Below, piece after piece: positions 16,189 to 25,194 of a stretch of DNA of 64,000 nt. The stretch comes from Thermasporomyces composti (GTDB taxonomy: Bacteria; Actinomycetota; Actinomycetes; Propionibacteriales; Actinopolymorphaceae): the NCBI RefSeq assembly GCF_003386795.1, contig NZ_QTUC01000001.1, positions 4,308,515 to 4,372,514 on the forward strand, in the 5' to 3' direction. Each line of letters opens with the position of its first letter. Position 1 is the stretch's first letter. The position numbers and the translations under genes are program-made. Under the pieces are notes generated by a model. The model did not search any database. It was not told where the DNA came from and saw only the letters and a list, made by a program, of their open reading frames with translations.

Positions 16189-16196
16189 GCGTGGTC

Positions 16197-17450
16197 ATGA
16201 AGGCCTGGGTCGCCCCCGCGGTTCCTCGGCTGCCCGGAGTTGGGCAGGTGCCCTTGGTTCACGACCACGCCACCGGCCAACGACGGGTGAGCGCGCGTGG
16301 TGAGCGGGCGCGGATGTACGTCTGTGGCATCACGCCCTATGACGCCACCCATCTCGGCCATACCGCCACCTACGTCGCGTTCGACCTGCTTGCTCGGGCC
16401 TGGCGCGACGCTGGGCTGGAGGTCCACTACGTCCAGAACGTCACCGACGTCGACGACCCGTTGCTGGAGCGTGCCGACGAGACGGGTGAGGACTGGCGAG
16501 AGCTCGCCGAGCGGCAGACCGACCTCTTCCGAGCCGACATGGCGGCCCTGCGGGTCCTGCCGCCCACCGAGTTCGTCGGTGTCGTGGAGTCCATCCCCCT
16601 GGTGGCGGAGACCATCGAACGACTGCGGCAGCGTGGCGCGGCGTACTCCCTCGACGGCGACCTGTACTTCCCGGTCTCGGCGGATCCGCGCTTCGGCCAG
16701 GTGTCCCACCTCAACGAGGCGGAGATGCGCGAGCTGTTCGCCGAGCGTGGCGGTGACCCGACCCGACCGGGCAAGCGCGACCCGCTCGACAGCCTGCTGT
16801 GGCGCGGCGAGCGCCCAGGCGAGCCGGCCTGGGACACCCCGCTCGGACGTGGCCGACCCGGCTGGCACGTCGAGTGCACCGCGATCGCGCTGCGCTACCT
16901 GGGCATGGGGTTCGACGTCCAAGGTGGCGGATCCGACCTGGTCTTCCCCCACCACGAGATGTCCGCGTCGCTGGCGCAGGTGCTGACCGGCGAGGAGCCG
17001 TTCGCGCACGCCTACGTCTACCACGGCATGGTCGGGCTGGACGGGGAGAAGATGTCGAAGTCCAAGGGCAACCTGGTCTTCTCCGCTCAGCTCCGCGCCG
17101 ACGGTGTGGATCCGATGGCGATCCGACTGGCCGTCCTGTCCCATCACTACCGCGAGGACTGGGAGTGGAGCTCGCAGGTGTTGCGCGACGCCCAGGAACG
17201 TCTCGACCGGTGGCGCGCGGCCGCCGCCCGCCCGACCTGCGCGGATGGCAGGAAGGTACTCGACGAGGTCCGGGCCGCCCTCGCCTCCGATCTCGACACC
17301 CCAGCCGCCCTCGCCTGTGTGGACGCCTGGGCCGAGGCGACGCTCGCGGACGCTGGTCCCGACCGACACGACCACGCGCACAGCCGGGACCTCGTCGTCG
17401 ACGTATGTGACGCCCTCCTCGGCGTCCAGCTCCGCCCCGACGCCGCCTAG
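16197..17450 (+). CDS. mshC: Cysteine:1-D-myo-inosityl 2-amino-2-deoxy-alpha-D-glucopyranoside ligase
   Basis: A 417-residue class-I aminoacyl-tRNA-synthetase-like enzyme that joins cysteine to glucosaminyl-inositol with ATP, the third committed step of mycothiol synthesis. Residues 52-55 (HLGH) form the HIGH motif and 285-289 (KMSKS) the second nucleotide loop. C43, C227 and the PHHE histidine near 252 are the zinc site that selects cysteine. The opening [14 protein letters not shown] and the shorter length separate it from cysteinyl-tRNA synthetase (about 460 residues). Its presence implies the host uses mycothiol as its main thiol. It converges on the PAC2 gene with 24 bases between stops. 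Confidence 0.95.
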   Translation: MKAWVAPAVPRLPGVGQVPLVHDHATGQRRVSARGERARMYVCGITPYDATHLGHTATYVAFDLLARAWRDAGLEVHYVQNVTDVDDPLLERADETGEDWRELAERQTDLFRADMAALRVLPPTEFVGVVESIPLVAETIERLRQRGAAYSLDGDLYFPVSADPRFGQVSHLNEAEMRELFAERGGDPTRPGKRDPLDSLLWRGERPGEPAWDTPLGRGRPGWHVECTAIALRYLGMGFDVQGGGSDLVFPHHEMSASLAQVLTGEEPFAHAYVYHGMVGLDGEKMSKSKGNLVFSAQLRADGVDPMAIRLAVLSHHYREDWEWSSQVLRDAQERLDRWRAAAARPTCADGRKVLDEVRAALASDLDTPAALACVDAWAEATLADAGPDRHDHAHSRDLVVDVCDALLGVQLRPDAA

Positions 17451-17474
17451 CCGCATGCGGAGAGCCGCGCGCCG

Positions 17475-18332
17475 TTAGACGTCCTCGGTTCCGTGGGGAC
17501 GACGGCGCAGGTACCGCTCGAACTCCCGGGCGATCGCCTCACCTGTCGCCTCCGGTAGTTCAGCGGCGTCCCGCGCCTCCTCCAGGGAGCGGACGTACTC
17601 GGAGACCTCGGTGTCGTCACGGGCGAGGTCGTCGACTCCCCGTTCCCACGCCCGGGCGTCCTCGACGAGGTCGCCCAGCGGGATCGTCAGATCGAGAAGG
17701 TCCTCCACCTTCCGCAGCAGGGCGAGTGTGGCCTTGGGGCACGGCGGCTGGGCGACGTAGTGCGGCACGGCCGCCCAGAGCATCACCGACGGCAGTTCCA
17801 CCCGCTGGCAGCTGTCCTGGAGAACCCCCAGGATGCCGGTCGGTCCCTCGTACTTCGACTGCTCGAGCCCGAGCGAGGTGGCCAAGCTGGGATCGCTCGC
17901 TGAGGCGGTGACCGGAATCGGCCGGGTGTGCGGGCTGTCGGCCAGGAGCGCTCCGAGCAGGACGCACATGGAGACGCCGAGGGTGTCGGCCACCGCCAGG
18001 ATCTCGTCGCAGAACTGCCGCCACCGCATGTTCGGTTCGATCCCGCGGACGAGCACGGCGTCGCGGGGCGCATCGGGCAGGGTGGCGACCATGATGCGGG
18101 TGGTCGGCCAGACGAGGCTGCGAACCCCGCCCTCGTTCACGCGGACGGTGGGACGGTTGACCTGGAAGTCGTAGTAGTCGTCGGGGTCGATAGCCGCGAC
18201 GTCGCGGGCCTTCCACACCGTCGCCAGGTGGTCGATCGTGGCGCTGGCCGCGTCCGCGGCGTCGTTCCACCCCTCGAAGGCCGCCAGCAGGACCGGGTCT
18301 CGTAGGTCGTGCGAGCCCTCCAGCTCGATCAC
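17475..18332 (-). CDS. PAC2-family protein
   Basis: A 285-residue PAC2-domain protein: VLLAAFEGWNDAADAASATI near residue 15, a VRGIEPNMRWRQFCDEIL stretch in the middle and GILGVLQDSC near 175 are typical. In eukaryotes and archaea PAC2-like proteins assist proteasome assembly; the actinobacterial family is abundant but its role is not established. The GTG start 18332 follows AAGGAGGAGG. It is divergent from metH and convergent with mshC, and lies 17 kb from the proteasome genes, so location gives only a hint of a functional link. No signal peptide or transmembrane helix is present. Confidence 0.85.
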   Translation of the reverse strand: MIELEGSHDLRDPVLLAAFEGWNDAADAASATIDHLATVWKARDVAAIDPDDYYDFQVNRPTVRVNEGGVRSLVWPTTRIMVATLPDAPRDAVLVRGIEPNMRWRQFCDEILAVADTLGVSMCVLLGALLADSPHTRPIPVTASASDPSLATSLGLEQSKYEGPTGILGVLQDSCQRVELPSVMLWAAVPHYVAQPPCPKATLALLRKVEDLLDLTIPLGDLVEDARAWERGVDDLARDDTEVSEYVRSLEEARDAAELPEATGEAIAREFERYLRRRPHGTEDV

Positions 18333-18494
18333 GTGGATCGTCCTCCTCCTTGGTGCCCTGCCGTTGGAGGGATTGTTCTGGGGGCACCCGTCACCGCAAG
18401 CCTACGTCTGCGCGCCGCCGCTCTCACGTCGAGACCTATCATGCGCCGGCCGCGGCCGCACGACCGACGGACACGATCTCGCCACGCGAGAATG

Positions 18495-18513
18495 CCGTCC
18501 AAGAATTGGACGG
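18495..18513. promoter_or_regulatory. Perfect 8-base-arm palindrome upstream of metH
   Basis: CCGTCCAA, three bases, TTGGACGG, 43 bases before the metH start. TAGGCT follows at 18521-18526 and fits a -10, so the palindrome would sit where an operator blocks RNA polymerase. No cobalamin or SAM riboswitch can be recognised in the 222-base gap. Confidence 0.55.
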
Positions 18514-18555
18514 TCCTGAGTAGGCTGGGCTGTTCCGTCCGAGACCAAGGAGCTC

Positions 18556-21500
18556 ATGGTGACCCGAACAGCAGCGACTTTCCGCCAGGCGTTACGCGAG
18601 CGCGTGCTTGTGGCGGACGGTGCGATGGGCACGATGCTCCAGGCGCACGAGCTCGACCCAGGCGACTTCCAGGGCCATGAAGGGTGCAACGAGATCCTCA
18701 ACGTGACTCGGCCGGACATCGTCCAGGCGATCCACGACGCCTACCTGGCGGCAGGGGCGGATTGCGTGGAGACCAACTCGTTCGGTGCGAACTTCACCGC
18801 GCTGAGTGAGTACGGCATCGCGGACCGGGTCTACGAGCTCTCGCTGGCCAGCGCCCGACTCGCCCGCGAGGTCGCTGACGGGTACGCCACGCCCGATCGA
18901 CCGCGGTGGGTGCTCGGGTCGATGGGCCCTGGGACGAAGCTTCCGACGCTGGGGCACGTTCCCTACGCCGTCGTGCGGGACGCCTACCAACGCTGCGCCG
19001 AAGGCCTCATCGAAGGCGGCGCCGACGCGTTGATCATCGAGACCGCCCAGGACCTTCTGCAGGCGAAGGCCGCGATCATCGGAGCCAAGCGCGCCCGCGC
19101 GGCTCTCGGCGTCGACGTTCCGCTCATCGCCTCGGTGACGGTGGAGACCACCGGAACGATGCTGCTCGGGTCCGAGATCGGGGCGGCCTTGACCGCACTC
19201 GAGCCCCTCGGTGTCGACGTCATCGGCCTCAACTGCGCGACCGGCCCGGCCGAGATGAGCGAGCACCTGCGCTACCTCGCCCGGCATGCGCGGACGGCCC
19301 TGTCGTGCATGCCCAACGCGGGCCTACCGGAGCTCACCGCCGACGGCGCCGTCTACCCGCTCACGCCGGCGGAGCTCGCCGACGCTCACGACCAGTTCGT
19401 CCGCGACTACGGCCTCTCCCTGGTCGGAGGGTGCTGCGGCACCACACCAGAGCACATCCGGCAGCTGGTCGAACGGGTCGGCGGCCGGGAGGTCGCCCCG
19501 CGTGAGCCGGTGGTCGAGCCCGGCACCTCGAGCCTCTACCAGCACGTGCCCTTCCGGCAGGACGCGTCCTTCCTCGCCATCGGCGAGCGCACCAACGCCA
19601 ACGGGAGCAAGGCCTTCCGTGAGGCGATGCTGGAGGGCCGGTGGGACGACTGCGTGGAGATCGCGAGGGCGCAGATCCGTGACGGCTCCCACATGCTGGA
19701 CGTGTGCGTCGACTACGTCGGCCGCGACGGCGTCGCCGATATGCGGGAGCTCGCGTCCCGGCTCGCCACCGCGTCCACCTTGCCGATCATGGTCGACTCC
19801 ACCGAGCCAGCCGTGATCGAGGCCGCCCTGGAGATGCTCGGCGGCCGGTGCGTGGTGAACTCGGTGAACTTCGAGGACGGCGACGGTCCGGGGAGCCGGT
19901 TCGCCAGGATCATGCCGGTGGTGCGCGAGCATGGGGCAGCCGTCGTGGGGCTGACCATCGACGAGAACGGCCAGGCTCGCACCGCCGACGCGAAGGTCGC
20001 CATCGCCGAGCGCCTCATCGACACCCTCACCACCACGTGGGGGATGGCCGAGCACGACATCCTCATCGACTGTCTCACCTTCACCCTCGCCACCGGACAG
20101 GACGACAGCCGCAGGGACGGCATCGAGACGATCGAGGCGATCCGTCGTCTCAAGCAGGCGCACCCGAACGTGCAGACCGTGCTCGGGGTGTCGAACATCT
20201 CCTTCGGGCTCAACGCCGCGGCGCGCCAAGTCCTCAACTCCGTGTTCTTGCACGAGTGCGTCCAAGCCGGCCTGGACGCGGCCATCGTGCACGCCAGCAA
20301 GATCCTGCCGATCTCCCGGATCCCTGAGGAGCAGCGACAGGCCGCCCTCGACCTGATCTACGACCGGCGTCGGGAGGGCTACGACCCGCTGCAGCGCTTG
20401 CTAGAGCTGTTCGCGGGCGTCAAGGCGTCGGACGCGCGCGCGTCGCGGGCTCAAGAGCTCGCCTCGCTGCCCCTGGCGGAGCGCCTGCGCCGCCGCATCA
20501 TCGACGGCGACGCCAACGGGCTCGAAGCCGACCTGCAAGAGGCACTCGACAGCGGGCGGGCGGCCCTCGACATCGTGAACGAGGAGCTGCTGTCGGGGAT
20601 GAAGGTCGTCGGCGAGCTGTTCGGCAAGGGGGAGATGCAGCTGCCGTTCGTCCTGCAGTCCGCCGAGGTCATGAAGGCGGCGGTGGCTTACCTCGAACCC
20701 CACATGGAGAAGACCGACGACAGTGGCAAGGGCACGATCGTGCTGGCCACTGTCAAGGGAGACGTGCACGACATCGGCAAGAACCTCGTCGACATCATCC
20801 TGACCAACAACGGCTACAACGTCGTCAACCTCGGCATCAAGCAGCCCATCAGCAACATCATCGAGGCCGCTGAGCAGCACGACGCGGACGCGATCGGCAT
20901 GTCCGGTCTGCTCGTCAAGAGCACGGTCATCATGAAGGAGAACCTCGAGGAGCTCAACGCCCGAGGTCTCGCGAAGCGGTGGCCGGTACTGCTCGGGGGT
21001 GCTGCACTCACCCGGGCCTACGTCGAGGAGGACCTCGCCGAGATCTACCAGGGCGAGGTTCGCTACGCCCGAGACGCGTTCGAAGGGCTGCGCCTCATGG
21101 ACGCCGTCATGGACGTCAAGCGTGGCGTCCCGGGAGCGTCGCTTCCCGCGCTGCGCAAGCGCCGGGTCCGCGCCCCGCAGCTGCGTCAGACACCGCCGGA
21201 GGAGATGCCGACCCGCTCCGACGTGGCGGTCGACAACCCCATCCCGACGCCTCCGTTCTGGGGTGACCGGGTGGTCAAGGGAATCCCGCTCGCCGAGTAC
21301 GCGGCCATGATCGACGAGCGCGCGCTCTTCCTCGGTCAGTGGGGACTTCGGCCGAGTCGCGCCAAGGATGGCCCGTCGTATGAGGAGCTCGTCGAGACCG
21401 AGGGACGACCGAGGCTGCGGGCGTTGCTGGACCGCATCCACACCGATGGGCTGCTCGAGGCGGGTGTCGTCTACGGCTACTACCCGTGCGTCAGCAAGGG

Positions 21501-22038
21501 AGACGACCTGGTCATCCTCGACCGCCACGGGGGAGAGCGCTGCCGGTTCACCTTCCCTCGCCAGCGACGCGACCGGCACCTGTGCCTGGCCGACTTCTTC
21601 CGTCCGGAGGAGTCCGGCGAGATCGACGTCGTCGGCTTCACCGTCGTGACGGTCGGCTCGCGCATCAGCGAGGAGACCGCGAGGCTCTTCGCCGAGAACC
21701 GCTATCGGGAGTACCTCGAGCTACATGGGCTCTCGGTGCAGTTGGCGGAGGCGTTGGCCGAGTACTGGCACGCCCGGATGCGGGCGGAGCTGGGCTTCGG
21801 GCACGAAGACCAGCGCGACGACATCCAGGAGATGATTCACCGGCTCGGCTACCGCGGTGCGCGGTTCTCGCTCGGCTACGGCGCCTGCCCCAACCTGGAG
21901 GACCGGACCAAGATCGTGGAGCTGCTTCGCCCCGAGCGCATCGGGGTTCAGCTCTCGGAGGCGTTCCAGCTCACCCCGGAACAGTCGACCGACGCGATCG
22001 TGGTCCACCATCCCGAGGCGAAGTACTTCAACACCTAG
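18556..22038 (+). CDS. metH: Cobalamin-dependent methionine synthase
   Basis: A 1160-residue multidomain enzyme that moves a methyl group from 5-methyltetrahydrofolate to homocysteine through methylcobalamin. Domains run in order: homocysteine domain (about 1-300) with zinc ligands C227 (GLNCATG), C293 and C294 (GGCCGTTP); folate/pterin domain (about 330-590) with IGERTNANGSKAFREAM; cobalamin cap and binding domains (about 620-870) with DVHDIGKN at 736-743 and H738 as axial ligand; and a C-terminal reactivation domain (about 920-1150). All four modules are present, slightly shorter than the E. coli enzyme (1227). ATG 18556 has AAGGAG upstream. It is alone, divergent from the PAC2 gene. Confidence 0.97.
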   Translation: MVTRTAATFRQALRERVLVADGAMGTMLQAHELDPGDFQGHEGCNEILNVTRPDIVQAIHDAYLAAGADCVETNSFGANFTALSEYGIADRVYELSLASARLAREVADGYATPDRPRWVLGSMGPGTKLPTLGHVPYAVVRDAYQRCAEGLIEGGADALIIETAQDLLQAKAAIIGAKRARAALGVDVPLIASVTVETTGTMLLGSEIGAALTALEPLGVDVIGLNCATGPAEMSEHLRYLARHARTALSCMPNAGLPELTADGAVYPLTPAELADAHDQFVRDYGLSLVGGCCGTTPEHIRQLVERVGGREVAPREPVVEPGTSSLYQHVPFRQDASFLAIGERTNANGSKAFREAMLEGRWDDCVEIARAQIRDGSHMLDVCVDYVGRDGVADMRELASRLATASTLPIMVDSTEPAVIEAALEMLGGRCVVNSVNFEDGDGPGSRFARIMPVVREHGAAVVGLTIDENGQARTADAKVAIAERLIDTLTTTWGMAEHDILIDCLTFTLATGQDDSRRDGIETIEAIRRLKQAHPNVQTVLGVSNISFGLNAAARQVLNSVFLHECVQAGLDAAIVHASKILPISRIPEEQRQAALDLIYDRRREGYDPLQRLLELFAGVKASDARASRAQELASLPLAERLRRRIIDGDANGLEADLQEALDSGRAALDIVNEELLSGMKVVGELFGKGEMQLPFVLQSAEVMKAAVAYLEPHMEKTDDSGKGTIVLATVKGDVHDIGKNLVDIILTNNGYNVVNLGIKQPISNIIEAAEQHDADAIGMSGLLVKSTVIMKENLEELNARGLAKRWPVLLGGAALTRAYVEEDLAEIYQGEVRYARDAFEGLRLMDAVMDVKRGVPGASLPALRKRRVRAPQLRQTPPEEMPTRSDVAVDNPIPTPPFWGDRVVKGIPLAEYAAMIDERALFLGQWGLRPSRAKDGPSYEELVETEGRPRLRALLDRIHTDGLLEAGVVYGYYPCVSKGDDLVILDRHGGERCRFTFPRQRRDRHLCLADFFRPEESGEIDVVGFTVVTVGSRISEETARLFAENRYREYLELHGLSVQLAEALAEYWHARMRAELGFGHEDQRDDIQEMIHRLGYRGARFSLGYGACPNLEDRTKIVELLRPERIGVQLSEAFQLTPEQSTDAIVVHHPEAKYFNT

Positions 22039-22433
22039 AGCCGCGCACCTCGCCCTAACCTCACCGCCGTCGCTGCGGGCTGGTCTCTCCCCACCCGGTC
22101 GCGCTCGGGTGCGACCCGGGGGCTCGGCCTGTGCTGGGCTGCGGATCGGGACAAGAGAATGCGCAACGCATCACTGCGAATGCGCTTCGTGACCGGCGTG
22201 GAGGTGAGCGAGTGAATGTCGTTCCTCACAGTGCCGGTCGCGTCCACGCCATTGAGGCCCGTGAAATGGGGCGAGTTTGACGACGTTTATCCGGCGTCCG
22301 CCGCGGCTTTCGGGCAATTGTTGTGTGATCGGAATCGTCAGGAGGGCAGGGCCTCGTTCCGGTGTTGGCCACCGCCGACTATCGTGCGGGGCGGGCCTCA
22401 CCCGGCCCACTCCGTTGACGACCGAGGTGGAAC
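22039..22433. other. Gap between metH and the ABC operon
   Basis: A 395-base stretch with no credible gene. It includes a small dyad ATGCG-CAA-CGCAT at about 22159-22171, a locally A/T-richer segment around 22270-22330 that is a likely promoter area for the transporter operon, and the GAGGTGG ribosome site just before 22434. No strong metH terminator is evident. Confidence 0.45.
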
Positions 22434-24056
22434 ATGCGACCAAGCACCAGCCGTACGATCCAGGCGCTGGCAATGGGCGCCGCGGCGGCGCTCGTGCTCG
22501 CCGCCTGCGGGGGCGGGACCAGCGACCAGGGCGGTAGCGGTGGTGGCGACCAGCCCGACAAGAAAGCCCCCCTGGTCTTCGGGACGACCGAGGCGTTCGG
22601 CACGGTCGACCCCGCGGGCTCGTACGACATGCCCGGATGGCAGCTGCTCTACAACACCGCGCAGACGCTGCTGACGATTCCGCCGGGCGGTACCACGCCA
22701 GAGCCCGACGCCGCGGAGAAGTGCGAGTTCACCGATCCCACCACGTACACGTGCACGCTGAAGAAGGACTTGGTCTTCTCCGACGGCAGCCCGCTCACGA
22801 GCGCGGACGTGAAGTTCAGCTTCGACCGGATGCTGAAGATCGCCGACCCCAACGGCCCGTCCAGCATCTTCGCCGACCAGCTGGAGTCCACGGAGGCGCC
22901 TGACCCGCAGACCGTGGTCTTCCACCTGAAGTTCGCCGACGCGACGTGGCCGTACCGGCTGGCCACGGGCGCCGCCTCGATCGTGCCGGACGAGAAGTAC
23001 CCGGCCGACAAGCTGCAGCCCATGGGCGACGACACGATCATCGGTTCCGGGCCGTACAAGATCACCAAGTACGACCCGTCCCAGCAGATCGTGCTGGAGC
23101 CCAACGAGAACTACAAGGGCGACAAGAAGCTCGCCAACGGCCAGGTGCTCATCCAGGTCTACAAGGACGAGGCGAGCTTGAAGACCGCCGTGGAAAGCGG
23201 TGACGTCCACGTGGCCTACCGGACCTTGACGCCGACTCTGCTCGCCGACCTGGAGAAGAACGGCGCGTCCAAGGGCGTTCGCGTCGTCAAGGGTGAGGGC
23301 ACCGGTATCCAGTACCTCACGTTCAACACGAAGAACGGCCCCTTCGCCAAAAAGGAGGTCCGCCAGGCGGTCGCGCTCCTGCTGGACCGGCAGTCCATCG
23401 CCACGCAGGTCTACAACGACACGGTGAGCCCGCTCTACACCATGGTTCCCAAGGGCCTGCCCGGGCACGACGAGGTGTTCAAGACCGCCTACGGTGACAA
23501 GCCCGACCCGGCCAGGGCTCGGCAGCTCCTGCAGCAGGCGGGTGTGACGACGCCCGTCAGCGTCCAGCTCTGGTACAGCCCTGACCACTACGGCGAGGCG
23601 TCGGCCGACATGTTCGCCGAGATCAAGCGGCAGCTGGAGGCCGACGGCCTGTTCAAGGTCGAGCTGAAGTCGTCGAACTGGGAGCAGTACAAGCGCGACT
23701 ACGCCGCCGGCGCCTACGACGCCTGGCAGCTGGGCTGGTACCCGGACTTCCCCGACACCGACAACTACCTCTCGCCGTTCTACGCCACCAACAACTTCAT
23801 CGGCGACGGCTACGGGTACTCCAACCCGAGGATGGACGAGCTGCTGACGAAGGAGAAGTCCGAGACCGACCCCGCGCAGCGGCAGGCGGCCTTCGAGGAG
23901 ATCCAGAAGATCGCCGCTGACGAGGCGCCGCTCATCCCGCTGTGGCAGGACAACATGATCGCGGCCGTCCGCGACGGGGTCACCGGAGTCGAGGAGACCT
24001 TCGACCCGCTCTACACCTTCCGCTTCTGGCTCGTCGACACGAGCAAGGCGAAGTAG
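22434..24056 (+). CDS. ABC transporter substrate-binding lipoprotein (family 5)
   Basis: A 540-residue extracytoplasmic solute-binding protein of the peptide/nickel family 5 (DppA/OppA type). A signal peptide ends in the lipobox VLAAC with the lipid-bearing cysteine at residue 25, followed by a Gly/Ser-rich tether. The mature part shows the usual DVKFSFDRML, YLTFNTKNGPFAKKEVRQAV and TDNYLSPFYATNNF segments, with an opening loop LVFGTTEAFGTVDPAGSY. Substrate class cannot be fixed: peptides, oligosaccharides and other small molecules all occur in this family. It is the first gene of a five-gene import operon and is followed by a strong stem-loop that probably keeps its mRNA more abundant than that of the permeases. 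Confidence 0.93.
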   Translation: MRPSTSRTIQALAMGAAAALVLAACGGGTSDQGGSGGGDQPDKKAPLVFGTTEAFGTVDPAGSYDMPGWQLLYNTAQTLLTIPPGGTTPEPDAAEKCEFTDPTTYTCTLKKDLVFSDGSPLTSADVKFSFDRMLKIADPNGPSSIFADQLESTEAPDPQTVVFHLKFADATWPYRLATGAASIVPDEKYPADKLQPMGDDTIIGSGPYKITKYDPSQQIVLEPNENYKGDKKLANGQVLIQVYKDEASLKTAVESGDVHVAYRTLTPTLLADLEKNGASKGVRVVKGEGTGIQYLTFNTKNGPFAKKEVRQAVALLLDRQSIATQVYNDTVSPLYTMVPKGLPGHDEVFKTAYGDKPDPARARQLLQQAGVTTPVSVQLWYSPDHYGEASADMFAEIKRQLEADGLFKVELKSSNWEQYKRDYAAGAYDAWQLGWYPDFPDTDNYLSPFYATNNFIGDGYGYSNPRMDELLTKEKSETDPAQRQAAFEEIQKIAADEAPLIPLWQDNMIAAVRDGVTGVEETFDPLYTFRFWLVDTSKAK

Positions 24057-24085
24057 CCGGGGCGGCCATCGGTCGAGAACGCGAG

Positions 24086-24125
24086 AGGGCTCCGTCGCCA
24101 TGGCACCGCTAGGCGACGGAGCCCT
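24086..24125 (+). terminator. Strong intercistronic stem-loop after the binding-protein gene
   Basis: Perfect 14-base arms AGGGCTCCGTCGCC and its complement enclose a 12-base loop, 30 bases after the stop codon. No run of T follows. Its place between the binding-protein gene and permease gene of one operon fits a partial terminator or an mRNA-stabilising hairpin. Confidence 0.75.
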
Positions 24126-24164
24126 TCTCCTGACAGGAAGGGTGACAGGGAGGTAGGTCCTGCG

Positions 24165-25193
24165 ATGACGGCCCGAACAGGCTCGCTACGGCGTTACCTC
24201 GCCGTACGCCTGGCTCTGGTGGTCCCCAACGTTCTCGTCCTCCTGACGCTCGTGTTCCTCCTGCTGCGGGTGGCTCCCGGAGATCCCGTCTCGGCCGCCC
24301 TGGGCGGACGGTTGCCGCCGGAGGAACTGGCACGCCGGCGCGCGGCGGGTGGATACGACGACCCGATCCTCGTGCAGTACTGGAACTACCTCAGCCACGT
24401 GGTGCGGGGCGACCTCGGGACAGCCGTCAGCGACAACCGACCTGTCAGCGACATCCTGGCGGTCAACGGCGCGGCGACGTTGACCCTCGCGGTTGCCGCG
24501 TTGATCGTCGCGTTGACGATCGGGATCCCGCTCGGACTCATCGCGGCCAGGTACCGCAACACCTGGCTCGACGTCGTCATCCGCGTCTTCGGGGTCTTGA
24601 CCTATGCCGCGCCTGTCTTCTTCGTCGGGATCATCGCGATCATCGTCTTCACCGGAGCCCTCGGTCTGCTACCACCTGGGCAACAGGCCAGTCCAATCGC
24701 GCAGGCCACGGTTCCGTCGGTGACGAATATCTTCCTGCTCGACGCGGCACTCGCCGGCAACTGGGACGCGTTCAACGACGGCCTGCTACACCTGGTCATG
24801 CCGGCGGTCACCCTCGGCCTACTGCTCACCGGTGTCTTCATCCGGCTCATCCGAGTCAACGTCGCCCAGACCTTGCGGGACGACTACGTGGAGGCGGCAC
24901 GAGCGCGGGGCATCGCCGAGCGTCGGGTCGTTCTCCACCACGCGTTCCGCAACGCCCTGGCGCCGTTCGTCACCGTGCTCGGCATCCAGATGGCGATGCT
25001 GCTCGGCGGAGCGATCCTCACCGAGACGACCTTCAGCTGGCCGGGCATCGGGTCACAGCTCGTGCAGTACATCAACGCTCGTGACTACATCGCCGTCCAA
25101 GGCATCATGACGATCTTCGCGCTCGTCGTGGTCGCCATCAGTGTGCTCATCGACGTCGTCAACGCCCTCATCGACCCGAGGGTGAGGTACTGA
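24165..25193 (+). CDS. ABC transporter permease, DppB type
   Basis: A 342-residue inner-membrane permease of the binding-protein-dependent transport family. It has one N-terminal helix (LVVPNVLVLLTLVFLLL) and the family loop RVAPGDPVSAALGG, then five further helices; the cytoplasmic EAA coupling loop reads EAARARGIAERRVVLHHAF near residues 243-261. It pairs with the next gene to form the translocation pore. ATG 24165 has AGGTAGG upstream. The stop is one base away from the next ATG, so the two permeases are translated together. Confidence 0.93.
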   Translation: MTARTGSLRRYLAVRLALVVPNVLVLLTLVFLLLRVAPGDPVSAALGGRLPPEELARRRAAGGYDDPILVQYWNYLSHVVRGDLGTAVSDNRPVSDILAVNGAATLTLAVAALIVALTIGIPLGLIAARYRNTWLDVVIRVFGVLTYAAPVFFVGIIAIIVFTGALGLLPPGQQASPIAQATVPSVTNIFLLDAALAGNWDAFNDGLLHLVMPAVTLGLLLTGVFIRLIRVNVAQTLRDDYVEAARARGIAERRVVLHHAFRNALAPFVTVLGIQMAMLLGGAILTETTFSWPGIGSQLVQYINARDYIAVQGIMTIFALVVVAISVLIDVVNALIDPRVRY

Positions 25194-25194
25194 C

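Noticed and set aside
18333..18555. Cobalamin or SAM riboswitch upstream of metH
   Set aside because: No recognisable B12-box or SAM riboswitch core; only a short palindrome is present.
22398..24101. 567-codon minus-strand frame over the ABC binding-protein gene
   Set aside because: Antisense shadow; the plus-strand protein has lipobox and family motifs.
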